In this document: positions 42,411-51,207 of the stretch, piece after piece
How positions within the stretch are numbered: position 1 is the stretch's first letter
Layout of the letters: every line of letters begins with the position of its first letter
Source of the DNA: Elusimicrobiaceae bacterium
Lineage (GTDB): Bacteria; Elusimicrobiota; Elusimicrobia; Elusimicrobiales; Elusimicrobiaceae
NCBI GenBank assembly: GCA_017961585.1
Contig: JAGCWX010000013.1
Location: 95,144-159,143, forward strand
Direction of reading: 5' to 3'
Length of the DNA: 64,000 nucleotides
Position numbers and translations under genes: made by a program
Notes under the pieces: generated by a model
Told to the model about the DNA's origin: nothing
Databases searched by the model: none
What the model saw: the letters and a program-made list of their open reading frames with translations, nothing else

Positions 42411-43096
42411 TATATGTTAGGGGGTTGCCAGGAATCGTCCGGTTTAGGAAGTGGGTCCGGCCCGGAAGAGAGGAAATCGGAGTGGGTCCAATAGTACCAG
42501 GCGCTATATAGGGCCAATACAAATAGTAGACTACCTATAAATAGAAAAGTATAAGCAACGATTTGGTCATATTCCAGCCAACCGATCGCCCCCAAGATAT
42601 CGTGCCAATCGCCGCAGCGTTCGCCGGGTTTGTAGGTGGTTAGCATATCCGAAGAAGTCAGAGGAAGGGAGCACGCCCGAGCATCAGCGGCGTATTCCCC
42701 GGCTCCATAAAATGTACTGGCCAGCCAATATAATAGCGGAGGCATTGCCCAGCGGCCACCTTCTAAATTTAAAGCCAAACAAGCGGCTATAAAGGGGATG
42801 AGCGTTTCCACCCCGTTCCCGGCCAAAGTGGCTATCCATGCCCCTAATTCCCGGTGAGAACTGTACAATGCTCGGTAGAAAATGTTTCCTACTAAATTGT
42901 GCCCCAACATTTCATGGGTTAAATAGTTGGGAGCGTATACAAAAATATTATTAAGTAAGGTGCTTACAAAACTGCTTTTCCAATAATAAGTTAACAGCGC
43001 GCTGATGATTAAAATAAGGATAATTGCCCACACGTTCCAACGAAAAAAGAAAAAACTTTGTTGATGTGGGTCAAACCAGGTAATAATTTTTTTCAT
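42401..43096 (-). CDS. polytopic membrane protein with HEMLGH motif
   Basis: A 231-residue protein with about five membrane helices; start at ATG 43096 (MKKIITWFDPHQQ...), with a TATAAT six bases upstream (43103-43108), so predicted leaderless. After the first helix comes NYLTHEMLGHNLVGNIF. HEMLGH resembles the HELGH zinc motif of intramembrane (M50-like) proteases but has one extra residue between Glu and the second His, so activity is uncertain. A later GEYAADAR could carry a third ligand. It is divergent from the ankyrin gene. No family recognised. Confidence 0.6.
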   Translation of the reverse strand: MKKIITWFDPHQQSFFFFRWNVWAIILILIISALLTYYWKSSFVSTLLNNIFVYAPNYLTHEMLGHNLVGNIFYRALYSSHRELGAWIATLAGNGVETLIPFIAACLALNLEGGRWAMPPLLYWLASTFYGAGEYAADARACSLPLTSSDMLTTYKPGERCGDWHDILGAIGWLEYDQIVAYTFLFIGSLLFVLALYSAWYYWTHSDFLSSGPDPLPKPDDSWQPPNIYNP

Positions 43097-43120
43097 ACGT
43101 CTATTATAGCTTTTATTTGC

Positions 43121-43126
43121 TACAAT
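43121..43126 (+). promoter_or_regulatory. -10 of the ankyrin gene; leaderless start
   Basis: TGC-TACAAT seven bases before ATG 43134, facing the minus-strand TATAAT at 43103-43108: a compact divergent promoter pair 13 bp apart. Confidence 0.6.
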
Positions 43127-43133
43127 AGACCAT

Positions 43134-43766
43134 ATGAAGAAATACGTCATTTTGATCATTATACTGGTAGTATGCTGGTTTGGATTTTCATATCATCACC
43201 GTATGTTGGCCTGGCGGGGGGAACAGCTGGTAACCCATGCTTACTATGGTAATTTGATCGCCGTGAAAGACGAAGTGGAAAAGGGGGCCCCCTTAAATTA
43301 TGTATTGTGGTTTGACGAAGACGAACGCAATTACAAAGGGAAGCATTTTAATGCCTTACATGCGGCGGCATCTAGCGGCAATGAAGATATAATCTTGTAT
43401 CTGCTTGAGCAAGGGATTCCAATTGATATAACGACCAAAGAAGGATGGACGCCATTATTTATTGCAGCGCGTGAAGGTCATGCCGAAGCCGCTAAATTAT
43501 TAATTTACAAACAAGCGGCGATTAACGTCCAAACGGATATGGGGGCCACGGCTCTAACCATGGTGCTCACACAACCCTATCCGACGGAAAAAGATCGCCT
43601 TGATTTATTGGAATATATGTTGCGTCGTGGGGCAAACCCTGCGCTAAAAGACCGCTATGGGCACGACGCTTGGTACTACGCCAAGCAAATGAATAATGAC
43701 GGTGCCTTGGAATTGCTTGAGCAATATACCGCCGAAAAAAATAATCTGTCCCCGCAAGAGAATTAA
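43134..43766 (+). CDS. membrane-anchored ankyrin-repeat protein
   Basis: A 210-residue protein with an N-terminal membrane segment (YVILIIILVVCWFGFSY) and about four ankyrin repeats: NALHAAASSGNEDIILYLLEQGIPIDITTKEGWTPLFIAAREGHAEAAKLLIYKQAAINVQTDMGATALTMVL. Ankyrin repeats bind other proteins; here they would face the periplasm. Function unknown. It shares its promoter region with the divergent membrane protein gene, hinting at joint regulation. Confidence 0.85.
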   Translation: MKKYVILIIILVVCWFGFSYHHRMLAWRGEQLVTHAYYGNLIAVKDEVEKGAPLNYVLWFDEDERNYKGKHFNALHAAASSGNEDIILYLLEQGIPIDITTKEGWTPLFIAAREGHAEAAKLLIYKQAAINVQTDMGATALTMVLTQPYPTEKDRLDLLEYMLRRGANPALKDRYGHDAWYYAKQMNNDGALELLEQYTAEKNNLSPQEN

Positions 43767-43805
43767 CAGTATTAGCCCGCTCAGGGCGCTATATATAAAA
43801 CAGTA

Positions 43806-43827
43806 AACCCCGACAAATTCGGGGTCT
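43806..43827 (-). terminator. terminator of tRNA-Asn
   Basis: ACCCCGA/TCGGGGT stem reading on the minus strand, followed by a weak T-rich tail, 12 bases after the tRNA. Confidence 0.6.
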
Positions 43828-43838
43828 ACTATTTAAAA

Positions 43839-43913
43839 TGGCTCGCCCTGAAGGACTCGAACCTTCAACCTACCGGTTAACAGCCGGTCGCTCCACCATT
43901 GAGCTAAGGGCGA
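43839..43913 (-). tRNA. tRNA-Asn (anticodon GTT)
   Basis: Cloverleaf on the minus strand: acceptor TCGCCCT/AGGGCGA, anticodon arm ACCGG-CTGTTAA-CCGGT giving GTT, T-arm GAAGG-TTCGAGT-CCTTC, discriminator G. The 3' CCA is encoded, unlike the other two tRNAs of the window. Confidence 0.95.
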
Positions 43914-44059
43914 ATAAATTCTTGCTACACATTTATTATAGTAAATCAAAAGAAGTTTGTAAATATTCTTTGCGTGCCAACTAATCAATAAAACCACACG
44001 TAAAATTTTGATTTGCGTACCTTTAATTATATACAATAATCTCACAAGGAGATGCAACT

Positions 44060-45025
44060 ATGGCACAGTATAAGGATTACTACAAAATTTTAGGCGTTGG
44101 GAAGACAGCATCCGACGCGGAAATTAAGAAGGCCTTTAAAACGCAGGCACGCAAATGTCACCCAGATATGCACCCGGAAAACGAAAAGGCCAAATGGACC
44201 GAAAAATTTAAAGATTTAAACGAGGCCTATACCGTTCTTTCCGACAAGCAAAAACGTACTATTTATGACCAAGTTGGCCAAGAGGATTTTCAAAATTATG
44301 CCCGTGGGGGAGGGGCATCGCGCGCATCCTCGGGTGGTGCATATGGGGGAAACCCTTACGGCCAATATCAGCAATATACCTATCAAGGGGATCCCGGCGC
44401 GGGCTTTGGCGGGTTTTCATCCGGCGGGGGGCAATTTTCCGGAGCAGATTTTAGTGATTTCTTTCAAAGTATTTTTGGCGGGATGGGAGGCATGGGCGGT
44501 TTTGGCCAAAACTTCGGCCGTAGTGCGGCAGCCGGGCAGTCTTCCGGCGACGTGGAGGCCGAAATTGCACTTAATTTAGAGGACGCTCACCGCGGTGGAA
44601 ATATGCAGCTTACTATCCCAAGCGGCCGCACAGTAACGGTTAAATTCCCTGCGGGAGTTAGCGAAGGGAAAAAGATTAAACTTAAAGGCATGGGCAACCC
44701 TACCCGACGTGGGCAAGGGGATTTGTATTTAATTGTAAAAATCCGCCCGCACGCTATGTTTCGCCTGGAGGGGGAGGATTTGCACGTGCCCGTGGTGATT
44801 ATGCCGTGGACGGCCGCTTTGGGCGGTACCATTTCCGTCCCTACGTTAGACGGGCCTGTACAAGTAAAAGTACCTGCCGGTACACATAACGGTAAGAAAT
44901 TAAAACTAAGCGGCAAAGGGCTTAGCAGCAAAGGCAGTTTGTTTGTCACGCTGACGATTGACGTGCCGCGTACGCTGTCTAAAGAACAACGCGATTTATT
45001 TGTAAAACTTGCCCAACTGGGCTAG
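44060..45025 (+). CDS. cbpA: DnaJ-family co-chaperone (CbpA type, no zinc finger)
   Basis: A 321-residue J-domain protein. The J domain (about 5-70) has the HPD tripeptide (KCHPDMHPE), which stimulates DnaK; a Gly/Phe-rich region follows (about 75-165); the C-terminal substrate-binding domains I and II occupy the rest (GRTVTVKFPAGVSEGKKIKLKGMG; GGTISVPTLDGPVQVKVPAGTHNGKKLKLSGKG). The CxxCxGxG zinc domain of DnaJ is absent, hence the CbpA-type call. OsmC follows in the same direction 9 bases later, suggesting a stress operon. Confidence 0.92.
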   Translation: MAQYKDYYKILGVGKTASDAEIKKAFKTQARKCHPDMHPENEKAKWTEKFKDLNEAYTVLSDKQKRTIYDQVGQEDFQNYARGGGASRASSGGAYGGNPYGQYQQYTYQGDPGAGFGGFSSGGGQFSGADFSDFFQSIFGGMGGMGGFGQNFGRSAAAGQSSGDVEAEIALNLEDAHRGGNMQLTIPSGRTVTVKFPAGVSEGKKIKLKGMGNPTRRGQGDLYLIVKIRPHAMFRLEGEDLHVPVVIMPWTAALGGTISVPTLDGPVQVKVPAGTHNGKKLKLSGKGLSSKGSLFVTLTIDVPRTLSKEQRDLFVKLAQLG

Positions 45026-45034
45026 GAGGACTGT

Positions 45035-45409
45035 ATGAAAATAACCCTTGGACAAAACTTGCAAACTACCTGTGTGTTAGACGGTAAAAAACCGTTGCAC
45101 ACGGCCTTCAACAACCCGCGCGAAGATGTGAACCCCGGCGAAATGCTGGCCGCTTCGTTAGGTGCGTGTATGATGACCATGGTGGGTTTTATGGCCGCCA
45201 AACACGGCGACGATGCACAAGGCACCGCGTTGGAAGTAACTCCGCAGTTTGATGATAAACATTCCCGCATAACGGGGTTTGATCTTACGTTTTACTTCCC
45301 GGCGTCGTTCACGGCCGAGCAGAAAGAAAAATATGCTAAGCTGGCGCAAGGTTGCCCCGTGCACAACAGCTTGCGCGAAGATATGAAATACACCGTTACG
45401 GTGAAATAA
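45035..45409 (+). CDS. OsmC/Ohr-family protein
   Basis: A 124-residue OsmC-like protein. Both redox cysteines are present, in ASLGACMMTMVGFMAAKHG and in AQGCPVHNSL, so a peroxidase activity against organic hydroperoxides is plausible. Length is a little short of classical OsmC (about 140). It is translated right after the J-protein gene with AGGAGG as ribosome-binding site. Confidence 0.9.
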   Translation: MKITLGQNLQTTCVLDGKKPLHTAFNNPREDVNPGEMLAASLGACMMTMVGFMAAKHGDDAQGTALEVTPQFDDKHSRITGFDLTFYFPASFTAEQKEKYAKLAQGCPVHNSLREDMKYTVTVK

Positions 45410-45421
45410 TTGCCCCTATGT

Positions 45422-45456
45422 AAAACAGCCCGCCCTCTAAAGAGGCGGGCTGTTTT
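45422..45456. terminator. bidirectional terminator
   Basis: AAAACAGCCCGCC/GGCGGGCTGTTTT stem between the convergent osmC-like and YwqK-like genes. Confidence 0.85.
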
Positions 45457-45473
45457 GCGTGAAAAAAGCTTGC

Positions 45474-46151
45474 TTAATCCTGGTGAACTTTTTTGAGGGT
45501 AAGCACACCGTCTTCAAAAAACCATTCTTCGGTTAATTTGCCGTTTTCGTCGTACTTTTTAGTTACGCCGTGAGGTTTGCCGTCCTTGTGGGGGGAAATC
45601 AGTGCCATGGTACCGTTGGAGTGATAGATAATTTTATCGCCCACAATTTTGTCGTTCTTGTAGGTGCATTCGCTACGCAATTTGCCTTCGGGCGTGTAGA
45701 TTTTGGACTCGCCGTTTAGGTAGCCCTTTTTAAATTCGGATACTTCCAAAAATTTGCCGTCCGGGTAGTATTTAATTTGCTTACCGTCTTGCACGTCGTC
45801 GGTATAATGGATTTCTTTATACAATTTGCCTGTGGGGTGATAGACGGATACTTTGCCTTCCAGCACGCCTTTTTTGTAGTTTTTTTCAATGTTGATTTTG
45901 CCGTTGTCAAAATAAATGCGGCAAACACCGTCGCGCAAACCTTTTTTAACTTCGCACTCAAAATAGAGTTTGCCGTTTTCAAAAAATTCTTTTACTGTAC
46001 CGTCGGGCAGTTTGCCGGCGTGTTGTTTGATGTCTAAATTTTGATCCAGCTCTTCTTTGTATACTTCTTTGCCGTCCACGTAATAGGTGCGCTCAAAGCC
46101 GATGTTAAGCGGATCGTCGGTGCTGGTGGTTTTGCGGATAATGTCTGCCAT
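45474..46151 (-). CDS. YwqK/MORN-repeat-like protein
   Basis: A 225-residue soluble protein made of eight or so repeats of the type NGKLYFE...KGLRDGVCRIYFDNGKINIEKNYKKGVLEGKVSVYHPTGKL, the YwqK/MORN-variant repeat. Some relatives in databases are labelled antitoxins, but no toxin gene is adjacent, so that label is not applied. No signal peptide. It starts 3 bases after the flavoprotein gene ends. Function unknown. Confidence 0.8.
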   Translation of the reverse strand: MADIIRKTTSTDDPLNIGFERTYYVDGKEVYKEELDQNLDIKQHAGKLPDGTVKEFFENGKLYFECEVKKGLRDGVCRIYFDNGKINIEKNYKKGVLEGKVSVYHPTGKLYKEIHYTDDVQDGKQIKYYPDGKFLEVSEFKKGYLNGESKIYTPEGKLRSECTYKNDKIVGDKIIYHSNGTMALISPHKDGKPHGVTKKYDENGKLTEEWFFEDGVLTLKKVHQD

Positions 46152-46154
46152 AAA

Positions 46155-47363
46155 TTATTTCCCCTTTAACGCTTGGGCCGCCGTGAAACCGCTGGCCCAG
46201 GCAAAATGTAAATTCAGCCCCCCGCTTTTGCCATCCACATCTAATAATTCGCCCGTAATAAATACCCCCGGGCACACAAGGGACTCAAATGTATTATAGT
46301 TTATTTCGCGCGTTTTTACACCCCCGGCCGCGACCATGGCCTCTTTCCACGGGCGCATGGCGGTAACGGTAACGGGCCACGCCACCAGCGTTTGGAAAGC
46401 GCGTTGCATAGGTTGTTGCTGCACGGGGATTTGCTTGTGAAGGCCCACAAAGTCAATGAGCAAATTAGCGATGCTTTCGTGCAAAATCCCGGCAAAAAAA
46501 TCTTTGGGTTTGCGCTGGCCCAACGTGTTTAGACGCGCTTTTAAAAAATCAAGCGGGTTTTGGAGCTGCGGGAAAAAATTGATTTCCACGGGTACCGGGC
46601 CCTTTGCCAGTGCGCGCGAAACTGCCTGGCTGATATTTAAGGCGGCGGGGCCGTTGATCCCGTAGTTCGTGAAGATGAGCTCGCCCTCGGCCTGCTCAGG
46701 TGGCGTGGTACATGCGGTAGTGCGGGCTTGGCACTTGATGCCCGACAAACGCGCCAGGGCTGTTTCTTTGAGGCACAAGCCGCTTAACACCGGCAGTGGA
46801 GGGATAAGAGTATGCCCGAGCATCTTGGCCAGGTCATAGCCGGAATTTGTGCCCGTTACTTGTGGGTACGCGCACGAGCCGCACGCCAGCACTACATTTT
46901 TGGCGTGCACGTTAAGCCCTTGCTTAGTAGTTAAAATAAAATTGGGCTTGGCGTGTTTAATATGGGTGACTTCTTGCCCGGTGCTCAGTTCGGCCCCGGC
47001 TTCTTTGAGTGCCACTTTTAGTGCGTCGGCCACGGCGGTAGCTTTGCCCGTAGCGGGGAACACGCGGCCTTGCTCTTGTTCGGTCAACAGTACGCCTAGA
47101 TTTTCAAAATATTTCCAGCAATCTTCAAACGAAAAATGAGATAGCGCGCTTTCAATAAGCTTTGGATCTGCGTGATAGCAAGCGGGGGAAACGTGGCGGT
47201 TGGTCAAATTGCAACGGCCGTTGCCGCTAACTAAGATTTTGCGCGCGGGCAGTGTATCCTTTTCCAAGAGGATCGTTTTTTTGCCGCCGCGGGCGCACTC
47301 CAGCGCGCAAATCAGCCCGCTGGCCCCGGCTCCCACAATAGCTACGTCGTACAAAGTTTCCAT
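46155..47363 (-). CDS. HI0933/YhiN-type FAD-dependent oxidoreductase
   Basis: A 402-residue flavoprotein. The FAD-binding Rossmann motif is VAIVGAGASGLICALECARGG, with the further signature LLEKDTLPARKILVSGNGRCNLTNR characteristic of the HI0933 family. The C-terminus carries GVFITGELLDVDGKSGGLNLHFAWASGFTAAQALKG. Its reaction is not established. A TGC-TACACT (minus, 47370-47375) six bases before the ATG suggests a leaderless transcript. Confidence 0.9.
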   Translation of the reverse strand: METLYDVAIVGAGASGLICALECARGGKKTILLEKDTLPARKILVSGNGRCNLTNRHVSPACYHADPKLIESALSHFSFEDCWKYFENLGVLLTEQEQGRVFPATGKATAVADALKVALKEAGAELSTGQEVTHIKHAKPNFILTTKQGLNVHAKNVVLACGSCAYPQVTGTNSGYDLAKMLGHTLIPPLPVLSGLCLKETALARLSGIKCQARTTACTTPPEQAEGELIFTNYGINGPAALNISQAVSRALAKGPVPVEINFFPQLQNPLDFLKARLNTLGQRKPKDFFAGILHESIANLLIDFVGLHKQIPVQQQPMQRAFQTLVAWPVTVTAMRPWKEAMVAAGGVKTREINYNTFESLVCPGVFITGELLDVDGKSGGLNLHFAWASGFTAAQALKGK

Positions 47364-47396
47364 ACGTATAGTGTAGCATATTCGGTATAAAAAACT

Positions 47397-47425
47397 AAAA
47401 CCCCCGGTTTGTGACCGGGGGTTTT
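47397..47425. terminator. terminator downstream of nifJ
   Basis: AAAACCCCCGG/CCGGGGGTTTT stem, 22 bases past the nifJ stop on the minus strand. Confidence 0.8.
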
Positions 47426-47446
47426 GCTTTGTCAGTTTTTACAAAC

Positions 47447-50400
47447 TTATTTCTCTACTTTTTCAGCCGGCACGATAGCAGCTAACTGTTTGTAGAGGTC
47501 GCGCCGCCAGGCATACTCGCTTTCGGCCCGTTTGATGAGTTCTTTAGCAAGTTCCGGGTTGTCGCGCATGAGACCTTTGAAGCGGTTTTCGCCGCTCATA
47601 TAATCGGCCAACGGCAAGGTCGGCGCGCCGAGCGGAGAGTCCACATGTAAGGGGTTTTTGCCTTCGTAGCGGGCTTGCGGGTTGAAGCGGTAGAGGATCC
47701 AGCGCCCGGCTTGTACCGCGCGTTTGGCTTCGCCCATACCTTTGGACATATCAATCCCGTGCGCAATGCAGTGAGAGTAGGCAATCACGAGCGCCGGACC
47801 GTCGTAAGCATCGGCTTCCGCCAGTGCTTGGATGGTTTGGTTCATATTGGCACCCATGGCTACTTGCGCTACATAAATGTTGCCGTAGGTCATGGCAATC
47901 ATACCGAGGTCTTTCTTCGGCATTTGTTTGCCGCCCGCGGCGAATAAGGCCTTGGCACCCAACGGAGTGGCTTTGGACATCTGCCCGCCGGTGTTGGAAT
48001 ATACTTCGGTATCAAGCACCAAGATTTTGATGTTTTTGCCGGAAGCTAATACGTGGTCCAACCCGCCGTAGCCAATATCGTAGGCCCAACCGTCACCGCC
48101 CAAAATCCACACGGATTTGCGGATGAGGTAATCGGCCAAGCTCAACAGGCGTTTGCAGGTTTCGCAACCTTTGTCGGCCCCTTTGTTCAAGATGGATTTC
48201 AGATCAGCTACGCGTTTGCGTTGTTCTTCTACGCCCGCGTCGGTGGTTTGATCGGCGTTCAAGATCGCGTCAATTAAAGCGGAGTGCGCTTTGAAGTTAT
48301 CGTCTGCTTTGGCGGCTTCTAAAGCGGCTTTAGCATCGTGATTTAATTGGTCAAACGCCAAGCGCATACCCAAACCAAATTCGGCGTTGTCTTCAAACAA
48401 GGAGTTGGCCCAAGCCGGCCCTTTGCCGTCTTCGCGTTGGCAATAAGGCGTGGTGGGTAAGTTACCGCCGTAAATGGAGGAACAACCTGTGGCGTTGGCA
48501 ACGGCTAAGCGATCGCCAAACAGTTGCGTTAACAATTTAACGTAAGGGGTTTCGCCGCAGCCCGCGCACGCGCCGGAGAACTCAAAGAGCGGTTTGCGCA
48601 TTTGAGAACCTTTAACGGTTTCTTTTTTGGTTTTTACTTCGGCTTGTTTGAGCTTTAAGAAGAAATCGTAATTTTCAATTTCTTGGTCGCGCACGTCCAA
48701 CTGGTGAACCATATTGATGGCTTTCTTAGTCGGATCTTGTTTGTTTTTGCCGGGGCAGTTAAACACACACGCACCGCAGCCCGTGCAGTCTTCCACGGCT
48801 ACTTGTACGGTAAATTTTTTGCCGGCCAAATCGGCTTTCCCATCGGCAGATTTGAAAGCTTTGGGCGCGTTTTTCAGTTCGCTCTCGTCATACGCTTTGA
48901 TGCGGATAGCACCGTGCGGGCAGACCAAAGAGCAGAAACCGCATTGAATACAATCTTCGCTATTCCAGCAAGGAACTTGCAGGGCAATGTTGCGTTTTTC
49001 GTACTGCGTGGTTCCAGTGGGGAAAACGCCGCCTTCCGGCATTTTGCTGGTGGGTAGATCGTCCCCGCGGCCGGCAATCATTTCGCCCAGCACATCTTGC
49101 ACGAAGGCAGGTGCGGTAGCCGGGACCGGGGCTTTGGTGTGCAGCTTGGAAGAAACCGCGGCCGGATATTTTACTTCTTGCAGACCCGCTAACGCGGCAT
49201 CTACGGCCTTGTAGTTTTTCTGCACTACTTCTTCACCTTTTTTGGAATAGGTTTTTTCAATAGCATGTTTGATGTCTGCAATGGCTTTTTCGGTGGGGAT
49301 TACACCCGCAATGCCGAAGAAGGCCGTTTGCATGATAGTGTTGGTGCGGCTGCCCATGCCGGTTTTGAGGGCAATTTCGGAAGCATCAATCACGTATACT
49401 TTTAGTTGGCGGTCAATGATAATTTTTTGTACTTCGGCCGTTAAGTGGTTCCACACTTCGTCTTTGTTGTAAGGCGAGTTGATGAGCACGGTGGCACCTT
49501 TTTTGGCTTTGCCCAACACGTCGTATTTATCCAAGAAGTCAAACATATGTACGCCGATAAAATCAGCGGATTGGATGAGATACGGAGCGCGGATGTAATT
49601 TTTTCCGAAGCGGATGTGCGAGGTGGTCATAGACCCGGATTTTTTAGAGTCATAGACGAAATACCCTTGCGCGCAGAAACCGTTGGCGGAAATAATCTTC
49701 ATGGTGTTTTTGTTGGCACCTACGGTACCGTCGGAACCTAAACCGTAGAATAAAGCGGCGAAGATATCGCTGTTGGCTTTGCTTTCCAAGGTGGTTTTGG
49801 GTAAGGACAGGCCGGTCAAGTCGTCGTTGATGCCTACCACAAATTCTTTTTTGGGTTCTTTGGCGGCCAGGTTATCAAAGATGGCTTTTACGTCGCTGGG
49901 CGTAAAATCTTTGGACCCGATACCATAGCGGCCGCCCGCGATGAACGGAGTGGTCGGGAATTTGGCTTTAGCTTCTTTGGTGAGGAAGGCCGCGCAGACA
50001 TCTTGGAACAACGGTTCACCCAAGGAACCAGGTTCTTTGGTGCGGTCCATTACGGCAATTTTCTTGACGCTGGCCGGGATGACTTTGATGAAATCTTCAA
50101 TAGAGAAAGGACGGAACAATTTGATTTTGAGTACGCCTACTTTTTCGCCTTTGAGGGCTTCTACCGCGTTTTGAGCTACGTCGGCACCGGAACCCATAAT
50201 CACGATTAAGCGTTCGGCATTAGCGTCCCCAAAGTATTGAAATAAGTCATAGTGGCGGCCGGCAATTTTTTCAAATTTGGCCATTTCTTCTTTTACGATG
50301 CCAGGAACAGCGTTATAAAATTTGTTCACAGCTTCGCGCGATTGGAAATAAACATCCGGGTTGGCGGCGGTACCGCGCACGGTGGGATGTTCCGGATTCA

Positions 50401-51019
50401 AACCGCGTTCTTTGTGTTGAGCGATTAAATCGTCGGAAATCATTTCCTTCATTTGTTCTTTGGTGAGGGGTTCAACCATGTTGAGTTCGTGGCTAGTACG
50501 GAACCCGTCAAAGAAATGTACAAACGGCACGCGCGCACGCAAGGTGGCAGCTTGAGCGATTAAGGCCATATCCATGGCTTCTTGCGGATTGTCCGAGCAC
50601 AACATAGCCCAACCGGTTTGGCGGACGGCCATTACGTCGGAATGATCACCAAAAATAGAGAGCGCGGTGGTGGCAATCGCACGGGCAGATACGTGGAACA
50701 CGGTCGGTGTGAGTTCACCCGCAATTTTGTACATATTGGGGATCATCAAAAGTAAGCCCTGAGAAGCGGTAAAAGTGGTGGTTAAGGCACCGGCTACTAA
50801 AGAGCCGTGCACCGCGCCGGAAGCGCCGCCTTCGGACTGTAATTCGTTTACCGAGGGGATGTTGCCCCAGAGGTTGGTTTCGCCTTTGGCGCTTTTGGCG
50901 TCACAGATTTCGCCCATCGTAGAAGAAGGCGTAATCGGGTAAATAGCAATTACTTCGTTGGTAGCATGGGCGACGTGCGACACTGCGGTGTTGCCGTCCA
51001 TAGCAACTAGTTTAGCCAT
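47447..51019 (-). CDS. nifJ: pyruvate:ferredoxin (flavodoxin) oxidoreductase, single chain
   Basis: A 1190-residue PFOR that oxidises pyruvate to acetyl-CoA and CO2 and reduces ferredoxin: a central anaerobic enzyme. Domains in order: pyrimidine-binding N-terminal domain (YPITPSSTMGE), gamma domain, two 4Fe4S clusters (CIQCGFCSLVCPHGA and CTGCGACVFNCPG), and the TPP-binding domain (GCAGCGETPYVKL; GGDGWAYDIGYGGLDHVLASG; LDTEVYSNTGGQMSKATPLGA). All four subunits seen in archaeal PORs are fused, the standard bacterial form. GGAG lies upstream of the ATG. The long leader has three tandem hairpins. Confidence 0.97.
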   Translation of the reverse strand: MAKLVAMDGNTAVSHVAHATNEVIAIYPITPSSTMGEICDAKSAKGETNLWGNIPSVNELQSEGGASGAVHGSLVAGALTTTFTASQGLLLMIPNMYKIAGELTPTVFHVSARAIATTALSIFGDHSDVMAVRQTGWAMLCSDNPQEAMDMALIAQAATLRARVPFVHFFDGFRTSHELNMVEPLTKEQMKEMISDDLIAQHKERGLNPEHPTVRGTAANPDVYFQSREAVNKFYNAVPGIVKEEMAKFEKIAGRHYDLFQYFGDANAERLIVIMGSGADVAQNAVEALKGEKVGVLKIKLFRPFSIEDFIKVIPASVKKIAVMDRTKEPGSLGEPLFQDVCAAFLTKEAKAKFPTTPFIAGGRYGIGSKDFTPSDVKAIFDNLAAKEPKKEFVVGINDDLTGLSLPKTTLESKANSDIFAALFYGLGSDGTVGANKNTMKIISANGFCAQGYFVYDSKKSGSMTTSHIRFGKNYIRAPYLIQSADFIGVHMFDFLDKYDVLGKAKKGATVLINSPYNKDEVWNHLTAEVQKIIIDRQLKVYVIDASEIALKTGMGSRTNTIMQTAFFGIAGVIPTEKAIADIKHAIEKTYSKKGEEVVQKNYKAVDAALAGLQEVKYPAAVSSKLHTKAPVPATAPAFVQDVLGEMIAGRGDDLPTSKMPEGGVFPTGTTQYEKRNIALQVPCWNSEDCIQCGFCSLVCPHGAIRIKAYDESELKNAPKAFKSADGKADLAGKKFTVQVAVEDCTGCGACVFNCPGKNKQDPTKKAINMVHQLDVRDQEIENYDFFLKLKQAEVKTKKETVKGSQMRKPLFEFSGACAGCGETPYVKLLTQLFGDRLAVANATGCSSIYGGNLPTTPYCQREDGKGPAWANSLFEDNAEFGLGMRLAFDQLNHDAKAALEAAKADDNFKAHSALIDAILNADQTTDAGVEEQRKRVADLKSILNKGADKGCETCKRLLSLADYLIRKSVWILGGDGWAYDIGYGGLDHVLASGKNIKILVLDTEVYSNTGGQMSKATPLGAKALFAAGGKQMPKKDLGMIAMTYGNIYVAQVAMGANMNQTIQALAEADAYDGPALVIAYSHCIAHGIDMSKGMGEAKRAVQAGRWILYRFNPQARYEGKNPLHVDSPLGAPTLPLADYMSGENRFKGLMRDNPELAKELIKRAESEYAWRRDLYKQLAAIVPAEKVEK

Positions 51020-51042
51020 AGTAAGAAGTCTCCTTGTTTAAT

Positions 51043-51107
51043 GTAAAGCGGTTTACGTGCTAGAAAGCACCTGCCGGATGAGTCCACCCGGTACCATATC
51101 TATTATA
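51043..51107 (-). promoter_or_regulatory. nifJ promoter and three-hairpin leader
   Basis: Minus strand: TGG-TATAAT at 51102-51107, then a ~76-base leader with three hairpins in a row: TACCGG/CCGGCA-type stem (51072-51093), GTGCT/AGCAC (51057-51070) and GTAAA/TTTAC (51043-51056), ending about 10 bases before the ribosome-binding site. No known riboswitch consensus was recognised. Confidence 0.5.
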
Positions 51108-51156
51108 CCATTTTAGGGGGAGTTTGGGGGACCCCTGGCGGGACCTACTACATACA

Positions 51157-51192
51157 AAAAACTCCCCAAGTTTAGATTTGGGGAGTTTTTTG
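51157..51192. terminator. terminator after glnA
   Basis: AAAAAACTCCCCAA/TTGGGGAGTTTTTT stem, 16 bases past the glnA stop on the minus strand. Confidence 0.85.
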
Positions 51193-51207
51193 TTCCTTTT
51201 AGAATCT

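Noticed and set aside
45474..46151. Toxin-antitoxin system
   Set aside because: YwqK-like repeats are sometimes labelled antitoxin, but neither neighbour resembles a toxin.
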